Shown here: in pieces, positions 11,895-22,896 of the stretch
How positions within the stretch are numbered: the first letter of the stretch is position 1
Layout: each line of letters begins with the position of its first letter
Assembly: GCA_022579005.1 (NCBI GenBank)
Contig: MU401562.1
Location: 1 to 64,000 of the forward strand
Length of the DNA: 64,000 bases
Direction of reading: 5' to 3'
From: Poronia punctata
Lineage: Eukaryota; Ascomycota; Sordariomycetes; Xylariales; Xylariaceae
The notes under the pieces: generated by a model
What the model was told of the DNA's origin: nothing
What the model saw: the letters and a program-made list of their open reading frames with translations, nothing else
Database searches by the model: none
Program-made: the position numbers and the translations under genes

Positions 11895-13011
11895 AAAGAG
11901 AAAAGACGGGAATGTTTATTTTTAACTATTCGCACTTGTCTCGGTTCCACATGCCCCCTTCATCGTGTAGATTATTTTGTTGTATACGTACTCGAAATCC
12001 GGAACTATCTAGGTTAGATCTGATAGTTTGGTGGTTCACCGTTTGAAAATCCGTGTTTGATCCGTGGTTACAATTCGCACTTGCTTACCGTGTCACCTAG
12101 AATCGCGTCGGTCCCGACAAGGCATGTTTCTCGGAAAGAACGGTGGGACACCTGCCCACCGACTTCCCGCTCTGCGTTTAAGTTTAAGGTAGTTTACAAA
12201 TAGGCCCACATGGTCTTGCCCATCTTCGAATGTGCTGTTCTCGTGTGCACTTTGACCTTATATAACCCATCTACTCCCGTACTCCAGCTTCCACACATAG
12301 GTACTTTACCTACCCGCCTACGTATGTACATGTATCCTAGGTCAGTATCTTACTTGTTATTATTTCAACCCAGTCATCCGCATCGGGCCGTCTGTCAGAT
12401 ACCCGTGCGACCCGGCGGCACATACGAATGAAATGAGAGCCAACCAAATCGATTCTTGTGGAACCTTGGTAGTGGGGGTTTATGTAGAGATTACCTTAAT
12501 CAGTAATACAAGTGAGGAGGGAGGGGTGACGTATTGATGAGGAATTCACATATTGACCAATCAAGACAACAACAAAAACAAAAACAACAACAACAACAAC
12601 AAGACATCTAAATTCATCACTTTCAACGCAAACTCCGGGTTTTTATCCTCTCCCAGGCCAGACAGGAAGGCCCGAGGTGCAGAGAAAAGTCGCTGTCCAA
12701 AAACCGCATTGTGCGCCAAATGCAATGTTCAAATGACGAATCCCGTCGGCCGTGTGGTTGAATTCTCTTTTGTAAAAGGGAGGTGTTTCTTGATTTTGAA
12801 CACCCCAATCCACTCGTAGACCTGCTACGTCCAAGTAGGTTAGCGGATAATCGCAGATTGCCTGCGACGGCGCGGGGGGTCTTGGACGGCAGGCACCTGG
12901 TCTTGAATCGTTACGCAAGGTGCGACGGGCGGGGAAAGGTAACGGGACCGCGGAGACAGCTCCGTCGAATTTCTTGACCAGCTTTATTACTTGCCCACGT
13001 TGTCCCTAGAA
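11895..13011. other. intergenic, nothing recognised
   Basis: No supported gene. A CAA/AAC-rich simple stretch lies at about 12567-12603, giving an Asn-rich frame that is not called. The final part is the promoter of the Zn2Cys6 regulator. Confidence 0.45.
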
Positions 13012-15660
13012 ATGACAATGCAATCCGGCAAATACGCTCGCATCCTCCCGGCAGCACCTGTTAGGCAGTCGGGAGAGTCGTCGACGCCGAGCCCGAAAGA
13101 GTCGGAGCCGGATTCGCGATCGAGGAGACGACCAACACAGACACGTCCCGGTGCCTGCATCGAATGCAGAAACCGGAAAACGAAAGCAAGTAAAGTCCCA
13201 TTACACCATCTATACTATGCTGTCTTTAATTTTACACATTCGGTCTAATTTGTGCCCATAAAGTGTGATGGAGGACGGCCGGCTTGTTCCCACTGCACCA
13301 AGCGTGGCTTGCCTCTCTGTGTCTATCCCGAGCGGCTGGTGCATGGCCATAAATCGATCGAGCTACTGGAGCTGTTCAAATCTCTGAGCGAGGACCGTGC
13401 TGTCGCTCTTCTGAAATTGCTTAGGACAAAGGGAGATACGTCCATTGTCATCACCGAGTTCAAAGGCAATATCGGTGAAGACACACCTTTTCCTCCAGAC
13501 TCGAGCGGGTCGATACGGCATCGAAACTCTCTCGAGAGGGAACTCATGACCCATAACCCCCAAGCCTACCCTGTTCTCCTCCCTATTGATCCTGTCGCCC
13601 TCGCTGGAAGTAGCCTACTTCGACCCAAGCGACATGCTGCTCAGTCGTACGTGTCCCACGCCTACCATTGACCTTTTTAAGCTGCGAAAGTCAGCTTGCC
13701 CCCCCCCCTGCTGACTGTGACCTTGGGGGATATAGGGGTTTGACTGTGGAAGATGGCAATTGGAATCCCAATTCCACGGCGATTGAAGCATACGAAGTTT
13801 CTAAACAGCTCCCCGAGTATTGTGACGAAAGGCTTCACAACCTGCAAGTTGAGTTTTGGACAAATATCGGCATCTCTAGTGACTATGCCGCAAGAGTGAT
13901 ATCTTTATATATCGTAAGTGCCCTGACGGACATGCATCATCCGACATGCCTTGGATTTGTCGAATATTACATCAGGGAGTACTAACATATGTCGCGCCTC
14001 AGAGAACAGACCACCCTCTTCTAGGGTTGTTCAATCCATATCTCTTCGTCACGGACCTGGTGGACAAGAGCACGAAATACTGCTCGCGCTTCCTGTTTCA
14101 CTCTATCATGTACCTGGGCTCGGTGAGTCGCGTTCATCCGTCTCCCCCGCATCGGACCATGGCATCATCACTAATGCATGCTTCAGCAAATGTACAGTGG
14201 GATCGATGACCAAGGTGTAAACTATGCCGGCGCATTTCGCCGCAAAGCCGAAGAGTTATGGCAAAACGAAGAGGACTCGTATACGAAAATGGCAGGTGCG
14301 GTTTTGATGAGCATAGCACTGATGGGGAACGGAATCGACCACTCTGTTCTACTCTTTGCCAAGGCTGCTCTCGACGTAGGGGAACGACTTGGCCTCTTCC
14401 GTCATGCCACACGAGCATTTCGACACGAAGACTCGAGCCAATTAGACCCCAACGACCACGTCTTTAGCTCCAAGTGCTACGCTGCTTGGGGCACATTCAA
14501 CTGGAACGTGTAAGTATCCCACATGCCCGTCTTCATCCTTCATCCTTCATCCTTCATCCTTCATGCTCCATAGTAGGCAACTCATCAAGACCTCTCCAGA
14601 CTCGTCTCCATGTTTTACCGGCAACCGGGCTCGGAAACACCAAAGGTGGTGCCGATAGTTCCCATCCCCGGAGTGGCCAGGGCCGGACAAGGCCGGAACG
14701 AGAGCGACGAACCGGTGGAAGGCGATGAGAGGGACGACGACGAAGACGCCGAATTCCCCTTTGACGAGAGGCTCCTCGGCAAGATTTTCCCCGCCGTCTG
14801 CAATTTGTGGCGCATCTTGCATAGGGCCCGCTGGATTTACTATGTCGTTGAAGAGAGTCCGCCGGGTTTCTTGAGGACCTCGCTCGTTGAATGTGCCTAC
14901 CGAGAACTCATCGCCTGGGCCGAGGCACTCCCGCCTGATCTGATTCGAAGGGAGGGAAATCCCCATTACGTGACGGTATTCCAGTATGTAAACCAGAACC
15001 TCCCCTCCCTCCTTTTGCGCCAACACGACGAGGCTTTATCCCGTCCATCCTGACTTGGAACTGTTATATAGCATCTGGCTCCACACGGCAATCCTCGATA
15101 TCTGGCAACCATTCGTGTACAGGGATATAGCCAAGGTCCCAGTCCTACGGACCTTTTCCGCTCGCATCCGAACCCCCGACTCGGCCTACGCCGCCTCGGT
15201 CAACCAGCTCAAACACCTCGTAGTCGAATACCGCAGCAAGTACGCCGCATCGACATACTCGATCCTCTGGCACAACGGCCTCATCTACCTCGCCAACTCG
15301 ATGCTCCGGTGCGAGGACCCGGAATGGCGCATCTATCTCTTATTGTGCATCTACGCCTACGAGAGACTCAACCACGCCTACCGCTTCTGCGAAGTCGTCA
15401 TCCAGGGTCTCTTGACCATGTCGATGCGCGACACCGACATGACCGGTACAGAGGCCTACAAGATCATGGAAACGCTCGAGAACCGCGGCCTGCTCCACGT
15501 GAAAGAAGACGTCGAGGAGAAAGTCCGGGCCACCTTCATGATCGATCTTAAGCTTGCGCTGAGAGATCCCGAGGCTGCCATGGCGGAGAACGTTGCGCAG
15601 GATTTCGAGGAGACGGCCCTTTTTCAGGATCTTATTGATCTTGATCAGATGCAGACATGA
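13012..15660 (+). CDS. Zn2Cys6 transcription factor with fungal-specific regulatory domain
   Basis: Seven exons: 13012-13185, 13264-13646, 13736-13913, 14003-14122, 14187-14509, 14600-14983 and 15072-15660, giving 716 residues. The binuclear zinc cluster uses Cys49, 52, 59, 66, 69 and 77, spaced C-x2-C-x6-C-x6-C-x2-C-x7-C. It is interrupted after residue 58 by intron 1, which appears to be a GC-AG intron (GCAAGT donor). A SIELLELFKSLSEDRA segment after the cluster resembles the region following the zinc finger in NirA-like regulators. The rest matches the helical fungal-specific transcription factor domain, with long hydrophobic blocks such as VEFWTNIGISSDYAARVISL and an acidic insert near residue 430. 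The protein is expected to be a nuclear DNA-binding regulator. The target is unknown. It lies about 12 kb from the terpenoid locus, so control of that locus is possible but unsupported. Confidence 0.85.
13186..13263 (+). other. GC-AG intron inside the zinc-cluster codons
   Basis: Between Lys58 and Cys59 the only join that keeps both frame and the Cys spacing is donor GCAAGT with acceptor AAAG. The nearby GTAAAG donor, used with the only AG available, puts a TGA at the junction. So a non-canonical GC donor is the best reading. Confidence 0.6.
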
Positions 15661-17646
15661 TGATGTTTTTTTCTTTCCTTTTTTTCTTTCTCTGTCAGAT
15701 ATTTGAATTGAAATACCTTGTTCGTTTGTTTTATGTTTTATCGGTACTATCTACCCTATCTAGGTTTTATGGATAACAGACAGACGAAAGAAATTCCAGT
15801 TTGTTGTGGTGCTAGGTAATTACCTAATTAAACCGATGAGTTAATTACCTTATGTCAGTCAGCATGCATGATGTTATTAAAGGTACAGGTAACGGCACGG
15901 CCCGTTTCTCTGTTATTGATATATATGTACTTTATGTATCTAGGATTACCATGGTAACTAAAGTAGGTTATTTAGACTTATTTACATGTACACGTATCTA
16001 TAGGTATATTATATACTTGTAGTTTCTTTCCCTTTTTTTCATTTTCTTTGGCCTTCACTCTGTTGATATTAGATGACAGATCTAGCGTGTGACTTTTTCT
16101 CTCCTCTCTCCTTTTCTTTTTTGTTTTTAGGTAAGTACCGTAGGTACAGAAAACATGGATTAAGAGTAGGTAGGTAGGTAGGTAGGTAGGTTAACTTGCC
16201 TACACAGGTTGTAGCATTTATTTCCTTGCTATACCTATGATTAGGTAGGTACTTTGATACGAGGTAGGTACATGTACTTATCATCTAAAACTAAACGCTG
16301 ATTCCAACATTTGTTCTTCCCGGGTTATCGGACGGAGATGGATTACCTACCTACCTACTTGTAGCGAAGTAGGTTAAAAACGAACGTGTATGTGTAGATG
16401 TAAAAACCTTAGTCAGCTCTCGTACTTAGGTTAGCCGCGGACCTCCTTTTCTTGCTCAACGGTCTTTGTTGCCTTATATTCTAGATTAAATGTCGACATG
16501 ATTATATAAAGCAGTGGGGTATTTATTTTGTAAGCAAGGGTCCGGTCCCGTTATTGTGATGTCCATAAGAAATAGGTTAGGTACTAGGGGGTAGGTAAGG
16601 TAGGTAGGATCGGAATCAACCTTTGGTGTGGCTTATATCGCATATTCTTCCCCTCTTTTTCGCTGTAATTAATGTACATCACACAGCCTACCTACCCTAC
16701 TTACCTACGAGTATTGTCCACGAGAATTGCTGATGCAGGAAAAAGGGGGGTCCTCGACTTACAGATTCTCATTGGACGAGATTTCGGTGAGGATGAGATA
16801 CCCATGTCCAGACTCGTGTATATATATAAAATAAGACCAAAGAGTTAAAAAGAAAAAGAAAAATTGGTTGCGTGTGGAGATGGGTGGGGGAAGATGTCGA
16901 GTGTTGTTTCCTGCGTTTCTTTGATCGTATGAGGGAGAATAGAGATATAGCGGTGCTAATCCTTCCAAACGCCCGATTATATAATCAGTGGTCTGCTGTG
17001 TTTGTAAAGGCCTCAACTTCTCCAAGAAAACCTAGATTTTAAAAGGTTGTTAACATGACTTTCTCACGAGGCCCCGAACCCGGGAATATGATGTAAAATC
17101 GGGATTCTCAAAGTGACCTAGATGCGGGGAGATCGTGCAGGCTAACCCAGCAATATATTGCATCCACCCCTAATGCCACATGGGGGCGATGAGCAAGTAC
17201 CCAGGAAACAATCATGGCTGAGTATACCGCAGCTTCAGTTGCATCGCATCATGGCTAGCCCGAAGTGGTAACGGAGCAAGGGTCCTCACACCCTTTCAAA
17301 GGGCATGTAGCCGCCAAAATATATAGAAAAAAACATGGGTCGCGATGGTGGAGACAGCGTCTGCTTCACATAGCCCACCGCGCTGCTTGCGTTGATACTG
17401 CACCGATATATTACCCGGCGTACAGCCCATCGTGGCATGTTTTGAATAGTATATATGATATACAACATGCCCAAGGCAGTAAACTGTAGCCAGTCGAGCC
17501 GTCACATAACCTAGGTTAGATAGCATGGCAATAGTATCAAAGTCAGCAAAGTATTACACCTAGGTCAAGCAAATACATACCGCAACTGTGACAACACCTA
17601 GCCCCGGCCCTCTCACTATCAACAGTCTAGTTTGACAAGGCTCGCG
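15661..17646. other. 2 kb intergenic with GGTA microsatellite
   Basis: AT-leaning and rich in TACCT/AGGTA words on both strands. A (TAGG/GGTA)n microsatellite lies at about 16169-16191, with similar shorter runs at about 16340-16357 and 16590-16608. No supported gene was found. The last part is the promoter of the kinase-HET gene. Confidence 0.5.
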
Positions 17647-20600
17647 ATGTCGGCTATCCTAAGTGATACGGATGAGTCGGATGAGCAGGAGAGAACTCCG
17701 TACAGCATCTTGGATGATCGCAGAGAGAAGTTATCGGTCAAAAACAGCTTCCTATCCAGGCCACGCCAGAAATTCCTACCCGAAGGCTGCGTCCGAGATC
17801 TTGTCACCAGAGACTCTGTTATTACTGTGTTGGGATGGGAAGACGGGCGGCTGACCGATTCTCAGAGCGTACTGCTTAGCTGGATCCTTGACGAGGGACG
17901 CAAAGTCTTTCTCGTCCATCTATACCAGGAAATCGGACGATATAACATCCATCACCTCCATATGTCTCTCTCTGGTTTCAAAAAGGTCAACATGACCGAC
18001 GAGGCACTCCTTGGAGCCGAGGAAAGTTCTTTGAGGAGGTATTTCCTGAGCAAATGGGGATGGAGCCGGTCAAAGCTCGGGCAGCTGCGCGACAATACAC
18101 TGTGGCAGTTTTACGCCCCGGTCTTTCGTGCGGGCCAAGTCGATTACGACTTCGATGCCGAAACCATCTTCCCTTTCACCGAATCGGTCGAGGAACAAAG
18201 GTATGGCGCTTTCAGTGTCGTCCATAAAGTAATTATTCATGATGCCCATCAGGATCATGGCTTCAGTGAGGTCAGTCAGGCTCCAACACGTGCACGGCGT
18301 ACGCACTTTTTGACCCCGGAATTTCCCTTTTTTTGACAACCCAATTACAGGTGGCCATAAAGGAAATCATCCTCAATCGCGCGGCCGACACTATACATGC
18401 TGCCGAAGAGGAGTGGGACATTGAGGCAAGGAACTTGAGGGAGATGAACGGCTTGAACCATGCACACACCGTCAAATGTCTCGCTACCATCCGAAGGGGC
18501 CAGGAGAGATATTTCATGTTTCCGTGGGCTGACGGAGGTAGCTTGGCCGATTTCTTCAAGATGACCGAGTCACAAGAGCCCAACGAGAAGATTCTTGACC
18601 AGATTCTTCAGCAGCTCCGAGGGCTAGCCGATGCGCTTCGTCACATGCATGACTTTCAAGAGTCCGAAAGCAGTGACTTGCCAGAGCCGGCTGTCGAGAT
18701 TGAACTGAATGGGCAGCCTATCGCTCCCGGGCAAGAGTCGTTCCGGCACGGTGATTTGAAGCCCGAAAACATACTAAGATTCCTCCGCCGAGACGAGGAA
18801 GACTCGCCAACCAATGTCGGCACGCTCAAGCTATGTGACATGGGCTTGGCAAAGCGCCATCACGTCGGAACCCATTACCGGAAAAGTCCCACCAGCACCA
18901 AGGTAAGTTTTAAGTTTTCCCGGCATACTGTGTCTCTCATCCCCCTCTTCTTCCATGTCGTCCTCAATAGCAAGTCGGACATGCAACGCCATTCATCATT
19001 CGAAGACCCTCGACTAGGGACACAAGCTCATGTAGTCTGCTCCAGTACGGCACTAGGCGCTACGAAGCGCCGGATGTTGTTACAGAGCTGTCGAGGTCGA
19101 GGCAGTACGACATATGGTCAATGGGCTGCATCACCTTTGAGTTGATCATCTGGACCCTGTACGGGAACAAGAAAGTCCAAGAGTTTTACAAAGAGATGGA
19201 TAGGAACAGTGACGAACAAAATCCGTATTACGAGGCCTCCATCGACGGCCAAGGTAGGAAGGTGAAGCTTCATCCAACGGTCCGGCGCTGGATCGAGCAC
19301 CTCGAGAAACACGAGCCTGAATGCAGGCCCGATGCGGCTACGGCAGCCAGCGAGTTATTGAAAATCGTCAAGACTAAACTGCTCGTCGTTGATCTGCCTC
19401 CTCATAGGCCCAGTAAGTTAGGGGGTCAAATCATTCCTGGGTCGCATTTCGAGCCTCCAGATGCAGGGGAGGGCCGGAGATACTATCGCGCCACTGCCCA
19501 AGCCTTTTGGGAAGCGCTTGAAGCCATCGACGGACAGTTAAAGCTCAAAAGGATATCCTATGTCCTCACAAGCACTTCGAGGCAAAGCGTGTTGACCCCT
19601 GATCATAGTTCAGAGCCTCGGCTCGGCATGTCCCTCCGTCAGTGGCGGGTGGTCGATGCCAGTAGGCGTAGAGTAGACTACGCCCTTCGACCGCAGGCGG
19701 ATTGGGTGTTCCCTGTGGATAATGAGTTTGCCGCCCAGGTCGTGCGCAAACTGGGCGAGCAGGTACTAGTGCCTCAACCCAACGAACCGGCTACCCTTTG
19801 TCAACAGTGCGGGAAGAAAAACTTTTTCCGGGCCGGCTACACCGACACCTTTGATCGCAAAAACTTGTACAAGAGGCAAATGGACTGCCATCTTTGCCGT
19901 CTGTTATTGGATATGCACCGCCATAGAAGCGTCAATCGTGTCCGACTCGTACGCACTAACTCGATGTTACATACGCCGGGATGCAGCTCGACGCCTTTGT
20001 TATCCTTTGTCCGAAGTCCAGGTAGGCCCAATACATGCAAGTAGGTAATCAAGCGTCTTACTGATAACCTTGCAGACAACGAGGCAAGACCAAACTTTCG
20101 GCCCATTCAGGTGGGGTTTCCGCAACTACCACAGCCAGGGTCAGAAGTATACTTCGCCCTCCTGCGGCTCTGGTTAGAAGACTGTGATGACAGACACAGC
20201 CAATGCCGGACGTCGAACGACCTTCCCTTGCCCACGAGACTCCTCGACATTGGCACAACCAAAGAAAGCAAGGTGCGCTTGATTGAGACCAGAGAGAACC
20301 CACCTGAAGAGCGCAGATATGTAGCCCTATCCCATCCATGGGGCGACAGAGAAACGCACCCTCCGTTTAGTACATTGAAGAGCAGCCCCGGCAGGGATGT
20401 GGCGTCGTTCAAGCAAGAAATCCCGTGGGGTCAGATTCCAGCCACTTTCAAAGACGCAATAATAACGACGAGGGGACTGGGAATCAGGTACCTTTGGATC
20501 GACTCGCTCTGTAAGACGCTAGATGGTGCGCGCGGCCGTGCACGGGAGCTGACCCTTCTGCAGGCATCATCCAAGGAAGCGACGGAGATTTCAACCAAGA

Positions 20601-21912
20601 GTCCAGGAATATGGGCAATGTCTTTGGCGGTGCATATTGTGTACTGGCAGCTAGCAGGGCCACGGGCCAGCATGATGGCTTCCTTGGCAAGATTGGGCAC
20701 AGAGAATACCTCCCCATCAAGAGCGAAGGCGACAAGACGTTTTATATATGCAAAACAATCGACGACTTCAACCAGCATGTGCTTGAAGGGCATCTGAACA
20801 AACGAGGTTGGGTTCTCCAAGAACGAGCTCTGGCACGGCGCACCATCTATTTCACCGAAAAACAGACGTATTTCGAGTGCGGGAACGGAATTAGGTGCCA
20901 GACGTTGACCCGGATGCGCAAGTAAGTCGGTCGATTCCACAACTACTTAGACAATTAGCTTTAGACCCCACCGCGCGCGCAGAGAAAACATATAAACAAT
21001 ACGGCTAATGGCACGATGTCGAATCGTAGCGAGAAGGCTAGCTTCTTAGGCGACCCCAACTTTCCTACCAAGGCGATGAAGGAGAACCGCGGGTACCGTA
21101 TCGAACTCTTTCAGCAGCTGTACAGGGACTATACACGCCTTGGTTTGACGCAAGTTTGGGACCGACCTGTGGCAGTTCAAGGTTGTATGTGTTTCAACTA
21201 ACCTAGCCATGTCCTACTCGGGTTCCGCCACTAACCAGAATACGCAATAGTGGAGAATCGACTTCTGGAAGCCTTCGGGTGCGGGGGGAAGTACGGCATC
21301 TTCAACGACGAGTACGGCACTTCGAATGGCGAGCCAAATATTGGCTTTTTCCATAGAAGCCTTCTATGGCGGCGGGGTAAAGACCAACCTTGGCCACCCG
21401 GCCTGATGCGCATCACCTTCCCACCCGAGCGCCGCCAAACTGTTCCGACGTGGTCATGGATGGGCTATAGTGGCGGTATCGACTACCTGGACGTTCCCTT
21501 CAACGAGGTCATTTGGGAAAAACAAGATATTTCCCCTATCATGCTACCAGAACATCTCGACGAATCATCGCCCAGCAGTGTCAGAGCCCAAGGTATGGGT
21601 TCTGAACTGCGGGTAACAGTGCGGCGATTCTATACTAGTCGTCTAGAGAAACGCGAACTCGTGTACGATGCAGCTGGCTCCCACTGCAAAGATGGTGAAG
21701 AATATGCCAAGGGCGAGTGTGTTGTTGTTGCCAAGACAAAGGATGGGGTGGTTGATCAACAAAAAAGGTATTATGTATTGCTTGTACAAGCAACCGATCT
21801 GGGTCCAGTAAAAGGGGAATCGATATTTGAACGGGTAGGCGTAGGTTATATGCCCGGCACATCGATTATTGACTTGGATAGCAATGCCGGGGAAAAGGCC
21901 CTGCTAGGGTAA
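17647..21912 (+). CDS. protein kinase-HET domain fusion protein
   Basis: Seven exons: 17647-18270, 18351-18902, 18971-20021, 20076-20510, 20564-20921, 20985-21184 and 21251-21912, about 1293 residues. The start is the first ATG; the frame upstream opens only with TTG. Residues 1-208 form an N-terminal module also found in the neighbouring kinase. The kinase domain follows, with VAIK (Lys212), HGDLKPEN (residues 341-348), DMG in place of DFG (371-373), RYEAPD and DIWSMGC. Then comes a C-x2-C and C-x2-C zinc-ribbon-like patch (CQQC, CHLC), and from about residue 820 a HET domain with YVALSHPWG, YLWIDSLC, NMGNVFGGAYCVLA and RGWVLQERALARR. HET domains trigger cell death on recognition of non-self in fungi. 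Kinase fusion suggests a signalling input. The HGD and DMG changes leave activity uncertain. The exon 5/6 join is the least certain. Confidence 0.85.
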
Positions 21913-22896
21913 CCTTACATAAGGTACCTAAATTATCTAGGCAGGGGTTATCTACTTTAGCTAAGTAGGTAGGCAGGTAACCTTAGGCATGTAGGTAAGG
22001 ATGATGACTCTGCGAAGATAATAGGATATATTTCTAAGGATTAAAATTCTAGCATATAGATGGAAAATGGGTTTATTTGAACGCGGGTTATTCTGTAGAA
22101 CAGGAAAGTATTGTCTGCAGGTAAGTTCAAGTGCAAGTAATTCTAAAACACATGACGTAACTACTTGTAAGTGGTTGCACAAGAAGGAACGACTTGGGTT
22201 GGGAATGTACACCTGTCATAAGACAACACTAGAACAATCAAACCCACAGCCCTTGCGCCCTTGTTACTGCTGCATGTGTACTGCGTTTGTAACATAATAC
22301 AGAGAAGTTTCTGGTACATATAAGTATACAATGCGGGATTCCCAGTATGTCACACATGGACGGGTACTTTGTTATACCTATATGTTTTGTCTAAAGCACA
22401 ATATCTTACCAGAGGAAGGGCAGGGGCACCATTGCTTTCTTTATATGCGGTAGCTCTTTCCATCTTTTACACGTATACGTACCTCCCTATTTGAATGGGG
22501 GCCTATAGGCAAGAGGCAATCCAGGCAGATCCTTTGACTTTTCTTTCCATTCCTTGTTTAGTCTAGGAGTATACGCAATAACAGGAGGAGTAGGCCCAAG
22601 CAACAAGCAAGGGCGCAGATTTTGGCCATGGTTATCCGGGAATTAAAGTCTCTCGTCGCCAAATAAAAAGGGGGAGGAGAGGGAGAGAAAGGTGAGTTTC
22701 CATACCTCCTTAACCTACGTACCTCCTGGGTCCCATTGCCCAAGAAACTTCAGCTTGCCCCCTGAATTACCGCTGAATTGGCCCAGAACACATGATTAAA
22801 ATAGGTGCAAAAATGGTGGTAAACCAAGCGACAGACATGAAACGAACCCGAACCAAAATTGGTAGGCCAACCAAACCTAAGATTAGAGCCCAGGGC
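21913..22896. other. intergenic between convergent kinase genes
   Basis: AT-leaning sequence where the two kinase genes converge. It should hold both 3' regions. No gene, repeat or RNA was recognised. Confidence 0.45.

Noticed and set aside
12553..12819. Asn-rich frame upstream of the regulator
   Set aside because: Starts in an AAC/CAA simple repeat and has no support beyond it.
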